A DNA stretch of 64,000 bases from Nitrosomonas communis (GTDB taxonomy: Bacteria; Pseudomonadota; Gammaproteobacteria; Burkholderiales; Nitrosomonadaceae). Under the pieces are notes generated by a model. It worked only from the letters and a program-made list of their open reading frames with translations, did no database searches and was not told the origin of the DNA. Made by a program: the position numbers and the translations under genes. The stretch is taken from contig NZ_JAGFJM010000140.1 in assembly GCF_024102715.1 (NCBI RefSeq), forward strand, positions 1 through 64,000. Reading direction: 5' to 3'. Every line of letters begins with the position of its first letter. Positions within the stretch are counted from its first letter, which is position 1. Shown piece after piece: positions 8,305 through 16,078 of this stretch.

Positions 8305-8741
8305 TATCTATCTACAAAAAATTCAGAGTGAATAGTTTATCTTGTGTTGAAACAAGGTGATTTTATCCTGCCAAAGCATGAGTTTGTTTCTAAGAGATAA
8401 TTTGTTGTTTGCAGCCATTATCAGTTAGCCCGTGGATCATGTGTATCAATTCACTACCCCCGCAAGTTAACAGCAGGCATTAGTCTGATATTGTGCCTGA
8501 TACCTGATGCTCTCGCCATCTTGGCTCGCTTTAGCGCGTTTAGCAGTATCTATCTTGTAACTTAAATCATTGCAGACGCCATGGTTGGCAACAGATATCA
8601 TATTGATTGGGTTGTAATGGAACTTCAAGGTTCAATGTTATACCAATCACGGTATAGGGTACTGGGAATTAATCTGCTGCCATGCAAAGTTCAAGCTATA
8701 CTCATTCAATCAGGAGGATGGATGGAACGAGGAGTGATGCA
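8305..8741. other. Intergenic, divergent promoters expected
   Basis: About 435 bases between the divergent rlmK-type and glycine-zipper lipoprotein genes. No coding frame with family features and no RlmL-like remnant is visible on the minus strand. No terminator or repeat recognised. Confidence 0.3.
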
Positions 8742-9173
8742 GTGAAATTAGTGAAGATACTGAATCTAGGGTTAATCTTATTATGGCTTCCAGCTTGCAC
8801 GAGCATGCAGCCCATCTTGTATCCCAATGCTCATCTTCAATCAGTTGGAAAGGAAGTTGCGGTGCAGGATATAGAAGCTTGTAAGCAACTTGCTGCATCA
8901 GCAGGCGCTGAGGAAGGAACAGGCAAAAGTGGCGATGTTGCCTCGAGTACAGTCATTGGCGCAGGAATTGGCGCTGCAAGCGGCGCTGCCGGAGGAGCTG
9001 TTACCGGTGCAGCCGGCACTGGTTCCATGGTTGGAGCAGCCAGCGGTGCTGTGTGGGGATTCTTGCGGGCACTTTTTTCTGCAGGAAGGTCCTCACAGCC
9101 TAACCAGGCCTATGCGAATTTTGTGACCCGTTGTTTGCATGAGAAAGGCTACTATGTTACAGGCTGGCAGTAG
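8742..9173 (+). CDS. Glycine-zipper lipoprotein
   Basis: Read from the GTG at 8742, which has GAGGAG seven bases upstream, this 143-residue protein starts VKLVKILNLGLILLWLPAC: a lipoprotein signal with its lipidated cysteine near residue 19. An ATG at 8718 lies directly on an AGGAGG and is too close to use it. The middle part is a long Gly/Ala zipper (VIGAGIGAASGAAGGAV, then GAAGTGSMVGAASGAV). This pattern inserts in membranes in outer-membrane lipoproteins such as SlyB/OmpA-associated proteins. The C-terminus has a conserved-looking FVTRCLHEKGYYVTGW segment, common in small Gly-zipper lipoproteins whose name is usually 'hypothetical'. It was probably acquired as an envelope-stress protein; that role is inference. 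Confidence 0.65.
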   Translation: MKLVKILNLGLILLWLPACTSMQPILYPNAHLQSVGKEVAVQDIEACKQLAASAGAEEGTGKSGDVASSTVIGAGIGAASGAAGGAVTGAAGTGSMVGAASGAVWGFLRALFSAGRSSQPNQAYANFVTRCLHEKGYYVTGWQ

Positions 9174-9360
9174 AGATCATAAGCCTGGCGGGAGCTTAAG
9201 CTAACGATTAGGCTTGACTCCTTGAATAAGAAATATCATCAACATGAATAACCGGAAGCAAAACGATCCGAGTAGCCTGCCAGTATCAATAAAAGCCACA
9301 ATTTGCGAATTGTAAGCACTGTGTTACCGGTATAGGCGGCAATGCAAAGGAAACATTGAA

Positions 9361-10215
9361 ATGAACAACTATATACAACGTTTTTTACTGGAAGATTTGG
9401 ACATACGCGGCGCAGTGGTGCATCTGGACAGCGTATGGCAGCAAATGTTGCAAGATCGCAATTATCCGGCTCCCGTCATCCAGTTGCTTGGCGAAATGAG
9501 CGCCACTACGCTGCTGCTGGGATGTAATCTCAAGCAGCTTGGACGTCTCACCGTGCAGCTGAGGGGCAATGGTCCAGTTTCCATGCTGGTCATTGATTGC
9601 AATGAAAGCTTTCATTTGCGCGGCATGGCGAAATATGCTTCCCAGGTTGCAGCGCAGCCAGTACCCGATTTACTGGGACATGGCCAGTTGGTGCTGACCT
9701 TGGACATGGCGTCCATGCGTGAAGCTTACCAGAGTATTGTGCCACTTGATGGCGATACTATTGCCGAAATCTTTGAGCATTATTTCAGGCAATCAGAGCA
9801 ACTGCCATCACGCCTGTTTCTGGCTACATCAGCGGACGCAATTTTTGGCATTCTGTTGCAGAAACTGCCTACCGCTGATCAACAGGACGCCGATGGCTGG
9901 ACGCGCATCGAAGCACTTGCTGCAAGCGTACAGGATCAGGCTATGTTCAGTTTGACCACTGAAGAAATCCTTACACGCTTGTTTATTGAAGAAACCATTC
10001 GCATTTTCGATGCAGAGACAGTCAGCTACGGTTGCCATGAAAATCCGGCTAAAATCTACAGTATGCTGCAGTCACTGGGCCGGGCAGAAGTCAACGCCAT
10101 TTTGCAGGAACAAGGCGAAGTCGTCGTGCATGACGATATCTGCAATCGTGAATATCGCCTTGATGCATTGACTATTGATGCCATCTTTCGTGAAGCTGGG
10201 TCGACGGTGCATTGA
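9361..10215 (+). CDS. hslO: Hsp33-family chaperonin with incomplete zinc site
   Basis: A 284-residue Hsp33 homologue with a good AAAGGA ribosome site. The N-terminal chaperone core shows HLDSVWQQML, the LLGEMSATTLLLG helix and the RGNGPVSMLVIDC strand. The C-terminal redox-switch domain keeps its framework (MLQSLG, AILQEQGEVVV, CNREY). In the family this domain binds zinc through CxC and CxxC, and oxidation of these four cysteines activates the chaperone. Here the first pair reads CHE (Cys225, Glu227) and the second DDIC (Asp258, Cys261), so two of the four ligands are lost. The protein may be redox-insensitive, or may bind metal through the new acidic and His residues. Gene integrity is otherwise full. 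Confidence 0.85.
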   Translation: MNNYIQRFLLEDLDIRGAVVHLDSVWQQMLQDRNYPAPVIQLLGEMSATTLLLGCNLKQLGRLTVQLRGNGPVSMLVIDCNESFHLRGMAKYASQVAAQPVPDLLGHGQLVLTLDMASMREAYQSIVPLDGDTIAEIFEHYFRQSEQLPSRLFLATSADAIFGILLQKLPTADQQDADGWTRIEALAASVQDQAMFSLTTEEILTRLFIEETIRIFDAETVSYGCHENPAKIYSMLQSLGRAEVNAILQEQGEVVVHDDICNREYRLDALTIDAIFREAGSTVH

Positions 10216-10379
10216 GTCTTACTTACAGCACTAATTTGGCTGTGCGTGGGGATATGTCCTGTGACGCTCAAGTTTTCCTTCAGTAGCTGGGTGATGTGAT
10301 GGAATCATCTCAACTGCACAGCCGTACCGTTATTTGGCTTATTATCGTATGATATGCTCCCACTGGAAGTTGGGCCTCT

Positions 10380-10530
10380 CTAATATCTTTTCCTAAATTC
10401 ACGCTCCTGTTCCATCTGTTCTTTCCTGGCTTCCCATGCTTCCTTATATGAATGGTCTGGCCTGAACCACTGGGATAGAAAAAGCTGTTGTAATCAGTAT
10501 TGCAATGAAAGTGATGCCTGTTTTTGTCAT
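10380..10530 (-). pseudogene. Frameshifted small membrane-protein gene
   Basis: Starting at the ATG at 10530, with GAGAAGA upstream, the frame gives MTKTGITFIAILITTAF, a clean hydrophobic N-terminal helix. After a run of five T the frame soon meets TAA. Removing one T from that run lets the frame continue as LSQWFRPDHSYKEAWEAR, then KEQMEQEREFRKRY and a TAG at 10380. This would make about 49 residues: one membrane helix followed by a short charged helix. Either the gene is broken by a homopolymer change or the read has an error. No family recognised. Confidence 0.4.
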
Positions 10531-10743
10531 AATTTTTCTTCTCTTTTATCACTGATAATTTAAGTCAAATTACTGATCAGTTTTCTTTACATTTCATCAT
10601 GACTTCTTGAGTTTTAGAGAAACTGATCGATTTGATTTTCATATCATAGTAGATCGTACCAGCTTGACAATTGCTAAAAGAAGAATGAAATAATCTTTAT
10701 TTTTTTCTCTGAAGTTGTTTTCTGTTTCAGAGCGGTTTGATTA

Positions 10744-10778
10744 TTATCCACAATTTTCGTGGATAAGGCTGTGGGTAA
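10744..10778. promoter_or_regulatory. Cluster of three DnaA-box-like sites
   Basis: One perfect DnaA box TTATCCACA at 10744-10752. One on the other strand at 10758-10766 (TTATCCACG when read on the minus strand, 8 of 9). A third at 10770-10778 (TTACCCACA on the minus strand, 8 of 9). All three lie within 35 bases, next to an AT-rich stretch (10681-10743), in the non-coding region between hslO and the DUF1353-like gene. dnaA is not in the window, so this may be a DnaA-binding or titration site rather than the chromosomal origin. Confidence 0.5.
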
Positions 10779-11018
10779 CTGTGTTATGTCGAGCAGGAGT
10801 AAGGATTATTTAAGGTGCTGCAAAATGTTGCGCGCATGGAGAAATAAAAATTGTATGCATATGCATTATTGCCTGCCCATTTCGCTATTCGTTAGCATGA
10901 GCATGCAGCAAGCTGAGTTGGTTTGATTGATTGTGTCAGCGCAGCTTTAGTTGTCAATCTGCTTTATTGGATGCTTTTGTTTATGTATTGATCTGTCTCA
11001 AAATGATTGGGGGCTAAA

Positions 11019-11504
11019 ATGTCCGAGTTTGCAGTTAAATGGATCTATGTTCTTGATAAGGACTTTTCCTATAATATCGCGCCATATCTGCCCCAGGAAT
11101 TTTCGGCTGGCTGCGCTTTTGAGGATCGAACTGGTAAGCGCAGGCTGGAAATTCATCCAGATGGAACAATGAAAGTGCTTGCCGATTATGCATGGGACGG
11201 CTGCACGCCAAAATTTGCTTTGTGGGATATTTTATTGGGCATTCCAGATGGCGTACCCAATTACCAAACAAAAAAACCTAAGGCATATTACGCTTCGCTA
11301 TTGCACGATGTGCTATATCAGTTTCTTGATGCGGATCTGCCTATTTCACGCCAGAGCGCCGATAAAATCTTTTATGAATTGCTCAAGAGAGATCATTTCG
11401 GGCCACGTTACATTTACTATGCGGCTGTTCGTATCTTTGGCGGAATCTTCAGATTAATCACTCGCTGGAAACGTCGCTACCAAGGAAAGAAGCTTCCGCT
11501 ATAG
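11019..11504 (+). CDS. DUF1353-like protein
   Basis: A 161-residue soluble protein starting MSEFAVKWIYVLD, with GGGGG upstream of the ATG at 11019. It contains ADYAWDGCTPK, then a Y-x-SLLHDVLYQF motif and SRQSADKIFYELLKRD. This pairs a conserved WDG with an HD-like LLHDxLY followed by an 'R..AD..F...L' helix, as in the DUF1353 family (often encoded by phages, function unknown). The C-terminus is strongly basic (RWKRRYQGKK), which could contact nucleic acid or membrane. It is not part of a recognisable prophage here. The family assignment is by pattern memory and moderately sure. Confidence 0.55.
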   Translation: MSEFAVKWIYVLDKDFSYNIAPYLPQEFSAGCAFEDRTGKRRLEIHPDGTMKVLADYAWDGCTPKFALWDILLGIPDGVPNYQTKKPKAYYASLLHDVLYQFLDADLPISRQSADKIFYELLKRDHFGPRYIYYAAVRIFGGIFRLITRWKRRYQGKKLPL

Positions 11505-11593
11505 TGACTGGTGTGACGAATGATCATTTCTGATTCATGCTGAGCTTCATTTTGAGGCGAGGCTGAGCACCACAACTTCAGGCAAAGCAAAGT

Positions 11594-13075
11594 TTACGTT
11601 CCACAGAATGTTTGATACACGCACTCAGAAGGTGCTGGTGGGGTGCGGTAATCGTGATATTCCGGTTCATCGGCGTAGGGATTTGTCACTGCCGCCAGTA
11701 GTCGTTGCAGCAGCGAGTAATTGCCCCGCTCGGAGGCTGCTGTTAACGCTTCTTCAACACGATGATTGCGTGGGTGGATCGCAGGGTTATGCGCCCGCAT
11801 CAAATGGAATGATGACTGCCTGGACTCGCTTTGTCGCGATAATCTTGCTTGCCAGCGCGCATGCCATTCAACAAATTCAGCATTCTGAAACAGAGCATCG
11901 TGGGGCAAGCTTTCTGCCGCCAGTGCACGGAAGGTATTGGTGTAATCGGCCTGATGCTGTTGCATCCAGGTCAGCAAGATTTCAATGAGTGCAATATCTT
12001 CTGCTTCCGCAGTGAACAGCCCCAGTTTTTTCCGCATTCCCGCCAGCCAATACTCTTGGAAGATAGCGGGAAATTGGTGGATTGCAGCTTCTGCCAGCGC
12101 CACTGCTTCTTCCTGCACCGAATGTAATAGCGGCAATAATGTCTCGGCAAAACGTGCGAGGTTCCACTGCGCGATATGTGGCTGGTTACGATAACGGTAG
12201 CGACCGTGATGATCGATCGAGCTGAATACGGTATCCGGGTCGTATACGTCCATAAACGCGCAAGGACCATAGTCGATCGTCTCACCGCTGATGGCCATAT
12301 TATCCGTATTCATGACGCCATGAATGAAACCAACCAACAGCCACTTTGCCACCAGCGATGCCTGGCGTTCTATCACGCTGTGCAAGAGCGCAAGATAAGG
12401 ATTATCAGCCTCACCAAGCGCCGGGTAATGACGCTGAATAGCATAATCAGCCAGAATTTTGATGCTCTCTGCACCTCCTATCCTTACAACATATTCAAAG
12501 GTGCCCACGCGAATATGACTTGCCGCTACCCGGGTGAGAATCGCACCCGGCAGCACGGTCTCCCGCATCACTGATTCGCCGGTGGTGACTACGGCAAGAC
12601 TGCGTGTTGTAGGGACGCCAAGTGCATGCATCGCCTCGCTGATAAGGTATTCCCGCAACATGGGCGCCAGCGCGGCGCGGCCATCGCCACGCCGTGAAAA
12701 TGGAGTCTGGCCAGAACCTTTTAGCTGGATGTCGAATCTGCTACCTGCCGGAGTGAGGTGCTCGCCAAACAATATCGCCCGTCCATCGCCCAGCATAGTG
12801 AAATGACCGTATTGATGCCCGGCATAGGCTTGCGCGATGGGCTGGGCTGCAGCTGGCAATACATTACCTGCAAACAGCAAAGCAGTTTCTTCTGCGGACA
12901 GTGCGCGGATATCCAATCCCAGCGATTCTGCCAGGGTGTGATTCAACATTGCTAGCTGCGGCGCACGCACGGGTACAGGGTGAAGCCGTGCATAAAAAGA
13001 TTCAGGCAAGCGGGCATAGCTGTTATCAAACCGCCAGCCAACGCTGTCATTCGTATATTTTCTATTGGGTTGCAT
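11594..13075 (-). CDS. selO: Protein adenylyltransferase SelO (YdiU)
   Basis: A 493-residue pseudokinase-fold AMPylator. Seen in order: [84 protein letters not shown] (catalytic-loop region with Asn and Asp metal ligands) and the C-terminal TFCGT. In some eukaryotes the Cys of this tail is selenocysteine. Known homologues transfer AMP from ATP to protein hydroxyls during oxidative stress. Length is the family's usual. It is convergent with the DUF1353-like gene and transcribed alone. No redox partner gene is next to it. Confidence 0.9.
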   Translation of the reverse strand: MQPNRKYTNDSVGWRFDNSYARLPESFYARLHPVPVRAPQLAMLNHTLAESLGLDIRALSAEETALLFAGNVLPAAAQPIAQAYAGHQYGHFTMLGDGRAILFGEHLTPAGSRFDIQLKGSGQTPFSRRGDGRAALAPMLREYLISEAMHALGVPTTRSLAVVTTGESVMRETVLPGAILTRVAASHIRVGTFEYVVRIGGAESIKILADYAIQRHYPALGEADNPYLALLHSVIERQASLVAKWLLVGFIHGVMNTDNMAISGETIDYGPCAFMDVYDPDTVFSSIDHHGRYRYRNQPHIAQWNLARFAETLLPLLHSVQEEAVALAEAAIHQFPAIFQEYWLAGMRKKLGLFTAEAEDIALIEILLTWMQQHQADYTNTFRALAAESLPHDALFQNAEFVEWHARWQARLSRQSESRQSSFHLMRAHNPAIHPRNHRVEEALTAASERGNYSLLQRLLAAVTNPYADEPEYHDYRTPPAPSECVYQTFCGT

Positions 13076-13489
13076 GTGACCTTATCGTATTAGCCGGGTA
13101 TTATCTGTCAAAACAGGGATTGTAAAGCATTAAACGAATGAGACAGGTAGTGCGGCCAGATGTTCCAAAGAGATGGCGCTTGGCGCTTGGTTGAGGTAAC
13201 GTGCTTGCACCATCTTATCGCTTGTGCCAAGAAGCCTGGCTTTAACTTCACACTACTGTAGGGGAAACATAAAACTATAGTCATCGTACTTCAAAATTCG
13301 GCATTAATACCTTCTCCCGCTGGGAGAAGGTTGGATGAGGGATTATGAAAACCAAATTTTGAAGTACGATGAGTATATCTCTAGTTCAGAGATTTATAAT
13401 TGTTGCTTGAAAGGATCATGCGTTTCTTTATGCTTCTGTTAAAAAATACAATTCTGTGCGTATTCCGCTGATATCTGGGATAATTGCGG
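13076..13489. other. Intergenic between selO and dbpA
   Basis: The promoters of two divergent genes should lie here. The main content is a MITE-like element at 13276-13377, described separately. The rest shows no open frame of interest. Confidence 0.4.
13276..13377. repeat. MITE-like element with IS630-like ends
   Basis: A 102-bp element bounded by inverted repeats of about 23 bp (TATAGTCATCGTACTTCAAA at the left; the right end is its complement with one mismatch in this stretch). An inner hairpin CCTTCTCCCGCTGGGAGAAGG sits in the middle. The TATA ends suit TA-target insertion as in IS630/Tc1 elements. The outer 25 bases match 18 of 25 positions with the surviving end of the IS630 remnant at 21581-21605. 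No coding capacity. Confidence 0.65.
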
Positions 13490-14911
13490 ATGAATAATAC
13501 TTTACAGACAGTCTCTCCGTCCGCAGTAAATACTGCTGGACGCCTTTTTAATGAATTACCGCTGTCGCCGGGTTTACTGGCAACATTGCAGCAGCTTGAA
13601 TATCTGACGATGACGCCGATTCAGGCGGCCAGTTTGCCGATTTCGCTTGCAGGTCATGACCTGATCGCGCAGGCAAAGACTGGCAGTGGCAAGACGGCAG
13701 CGTATGCATTGACGCTGCTTACCAAGCTAAACCCGCGCTGCTTTGCGGTACAAGCTATGGTGCTGTGTCCAACACGCGAGTTGGCAGATCAGGTTACGCA
13801 GGAGCTTCGCCGTCTGGCACGCTCCGCAGACAATATCAAGATTCTTACGCTGTGCGGTGGAAGCACCATGCGCCCCCAGATGGCTAGTCTGGAGCATGGT
13901 GCCCACATCGTCGTTGGTACTCCCGGCCGCGTCATGGATCATCTGGCGCGCGGCAGCTTAAATCTGGCAGAACTCAATACCCTGGTGCTCGATGAAGCTG
14001 ATCGCATGCTGGACATGGGTTTTTACGATGACATGGCTTTTGTCGTCAAGCGCTGCCCGCCGAAGCGCCAAACGCTCCTGTTCTCGGCCACCTATCCCGC
14101 AGGTATCGCGGGATTAGCACGACAATTCTTGCGTAATCCACAGGAAGTGAAGCTGCTGGAGCAGCATGAGGAAAACAAGATACGCCAGCGTTTTTACGAG
14201 GTAAGCCATGAGGCGCGTTTGCAGGCCGTTGGTCAGCTACTCAGACACTATCGACCAATCAGTACGCTAGCGTTTTGCAACACCAAGCAGCAATGCCGAG
14301 ATTTGCTGGAAGTGTTGCGGGCGCAAGACCTTCATGCGCTGACCTTGAATGGCGATTTGGAACAACGTGAACGTGATCAAGTGCTGATTCAGTTTGCCAA
14401 TCGCAGTTGCTCAGTATTAGTGGCAACCGATGTGGCAGCACGTGGTCTGGATATCACACAACTTGAAGCGGTCATTAATGTCGATGTTACACCCGATCCG
14501 GAAATACATATCCATCGCATTGGCCGTACGGGCCGTGCTGACGAAAACGGCTGGGCACTGAGCCTGTGCAGCCCATCCGAAATGCCCCGGGTAGAAGCGA
14601 TTGCAAGGATGATGGGCTTCGAGCCAGAATGGCATGACCTGGCTACGCTGCAAAGTGGTGACCATACCCCGCTGGCACCGCCGATGGTGACACTGCAAAT
14701 ACTTGGCGGACGTAAGGACAAGATCCGCCCCGGCGATGTGCTGGGTGCGCTCACTGGTGAAGCAGGTTATACGCGTGAGCAAGTTGGCAAAATCACCGTG
14801 ACAGATCAATCAACCTATGTCGCTGTCGCCCGTAATATCGCTCGTGAAGCTGTGCGCAAATTGTCCGCAGGCAAGGTTAAAGGTAAGACGGTGAAAGTGC
14901 GAGCGTTGTAG
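13490..14911 (+). CDS. dbpA: ATP-dependent RNA helicase DbpA
   Basis: A 473-residue DEAD-box helicase. Motifs in order: Q-motif TMTPIQAASLP, Walker A AKTGSGKT (62-69), PTRELADQV, TPGRVMDH, the DEAD box LDEADRMLDMG, SAT in LFSATYP, ATDVAARGLD and HRIGRTGRA. The C-terminal DbpA-type RNA-binding domain follows (VTLQILGGRKDKIRPGDVLGAL), which targets hairpin 92 of 23S rRNA. The family acts in late 50S subunit assembly. The ATG at 13490 is preferred over a TTG two codons earlier. The protein is full length and the gene monocistronic. Confidence 0.9.
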   Translation: MNNTLQTVSPSAVNTAGRLFNELPLSPGLLATLQQLEYLTMTPIQAASLPISLAGHDLIAQAKTGSGKTAAYALTLLTKLNPRCFAVQAMVLCPTRELADQVTQELRRLARSADNIKILTLCGGSTMRPQMASLEHGAHIVVGTPGRVMDHLARGSLNLAELNTLVLDEADRMLDMGFYDDMAFVVKRCPPKRQTLLFSATYPAGIAGLARQFLRNPQEVKLLEQHEENKIRQRFYEVSHEARLQAVGQLLRHYRPISTLAFCNTKQQCRDLLEVLRAQDLHALTLNGDLEQRERDQVLIQFANRSCSVLVATDVAARGLDITQLEAVINVDVTPDPEIHIHRIGRTGRADENGWALSLCSPSEMPRVEAIARMMGFEPEWHDLATLQSGDHTPLAPPMVTLQILGGRKDKIRPGDVLGALTGEAGYTREQVGKITVTDQSTYVAVARNIAREAVRKLSAGKVKGKTVKVRAL

Positions 14912-14952
14912 GGGAGTAAATCAAGACTTGCACAGGCTTCTCATTCCATGCG

Positions 14953-15441
14953 CTAATAATTATCTCGCAACGCACGCCTTGACGCCCGGTCAACCAAAGT
15001 AAACAATTTGTCGATCTCATCTTTTTGGCTGAATGCCTGATGGCCTATTACCTTGACAAACTGGCAATTGAGCCTGGCATTCAAGCGGTAAAATTCCTGG
15101 TACAGCTCGTAATTATTCAGCCGTCTGTTATTACTCGAGAAATAATTATTTTGTTCAAGCTGAACGCGCCTTCCCGGCAGGCTCATAATATTTTGTGAAT
15201 CGGTATAAACCGTCAAAGCCGTGTCCCGGCCAACAGTCAAGGGCATCGTTTCGTGCAACGCCCATAATAATGTTTGTAACTCCAGTCTAGTCGAACTAGT
15301 TTGTTCAAAAAGCTTCACTTTTACTGTATTTTTTAGCAATGCTGCAGGCGTAGCCAAGTCAGCTACTACCAAATACGCGCCATATCCTAGCTTTAATTGA
15401 GTATGAACGCTGCCGTCGGTAAAAATCTGCAAGTGATTCAA
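14953..15441 (-). CDS. Ribonuclease H-like protein
   Basis: A 162-residue protein with the RNase HI fold. The first catalytic aspartate is in IFTDGSVH (Asp9), the glutamate in STRLELQTLLWAL, the second aspartate in VYTDSQNI and the last in DEIDKLFTLVDRAS. The spacing follows RNase HI, with the segment between the third and fourth residues carrying GHQAF. This resembles the RNase H-type proteins often annotated as 'ribonuclease HI' in gammaproteobacteria. Expected activity is cleavage of RNA in RNA:DNA hybrids. The true rnhA next to dnaQ is not here, so this may be a second, divergent copy. Confidence 0.7.
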   Translation of the reverse strand: MNHLQIFTDGSVHTQLKLGYGAYLVVADLATPAALLKNTVKVKLFEQTSSTRLELQTLLWALHETMPLTVGRDTALTVYTDSQNIMSLPGRRVQLEQNNYFSSNNRRLNNYELYQEFYRLNARLNCQFVKVIGHQAFSQKDEIDKLFTLVDRASRRALRDNY

Positions 15442-16078
15442 AATTTTATAATCTCGTTAAGACCAAAGAATGCTTCAGATTATAAGCAGGATGACTGATA
15501 TTCAATAGTCTTTGTTAATTCTTGATGGGACTATGTCTGTATGCCAAGGCCAAGCAAATAGCCGCCTTATGGGTTACGTGCTCGATGATTGAGCGCAGGT
15601 GCAACATTCTCAGTCGCATTAGTAAACTTAGTGCCGGCAGATTGTGCACGTTGCATGCCTCGGCGTGAAGAACATCGGAAAGCCGTGTGTGTGTGTTAAT
15701 AGTGCATGCACGGTTTGATGAGGTTAGCTATGGAATGGCTATTGAGGCACCGCCAAACGAAAGGGGTGGAAACAGATAAGCAACTCCTAATGGTGATCGA
15801 AAGCCAGTCCTTTTACTCTACCCATTGCTTGTTCAAACAGCTTCTCAGGCTCTTCCAGTTGTAGTGTGATAATTTTTATACCGAACTCACGTTATTTATA
15901 CTTCTCATTCATCAAATTTCGATCATTCAATTTATATTTAATTCAGTAGAAGCATGTGGTTAAGGAATATATATGTCAAATTTCTGTGAACAAACGGTAT
16001 AATTATTGCACAGTTAAAGCAGCGCATGATGACCATCTGCCCCTTTGGGTAGCAAAGTACCTTGTCTTATTCCAGAAA
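15442..16078. other. Intergenic with mobile-element debris
   Basis: About 640 bases without a credible gene, between the RNase H-like gene and the end of the three-gene ATPase/nuclease operon. It contains a group II intron domain V-like hairpin (15680-15716) followed by a stretch with AACGAAAGGGGTGG. The remainder towards 16078 is AT-rich and unremarkable. Confidence 0.45.
15680..15716 (+). ncRNA. Group II intron domain V-like remnant
   Basis: The segment AAGCCGTG...CACGGTTT can form the 8-bp basal stem of domain V (one G-U pair), with the AGC catalytic triad at 15681-15683 in the expected place. A GATGAGG follows, as after domain V in bacterial group II introns. The inner stem is degenerate (TGTGTGTG opposite AGTGCATG), and no reverse transcriptase gene is upstream. 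This looks like the 3' relic of an intron. Confidence 0.4.

Larger units (their letters stand above)
10216..11018. other. Long intergenic region
   Basis: About 800 bases between hslO and the DUF1353-like gene. It contains the frameshifted small gene (10380-10530) and the DnaA-box cluster (10744-10778). The remainder is AT-rich, with a short palindrome ATGCATATGCAT near 10855. No RNA gene recognised. Confidence 0.4.
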
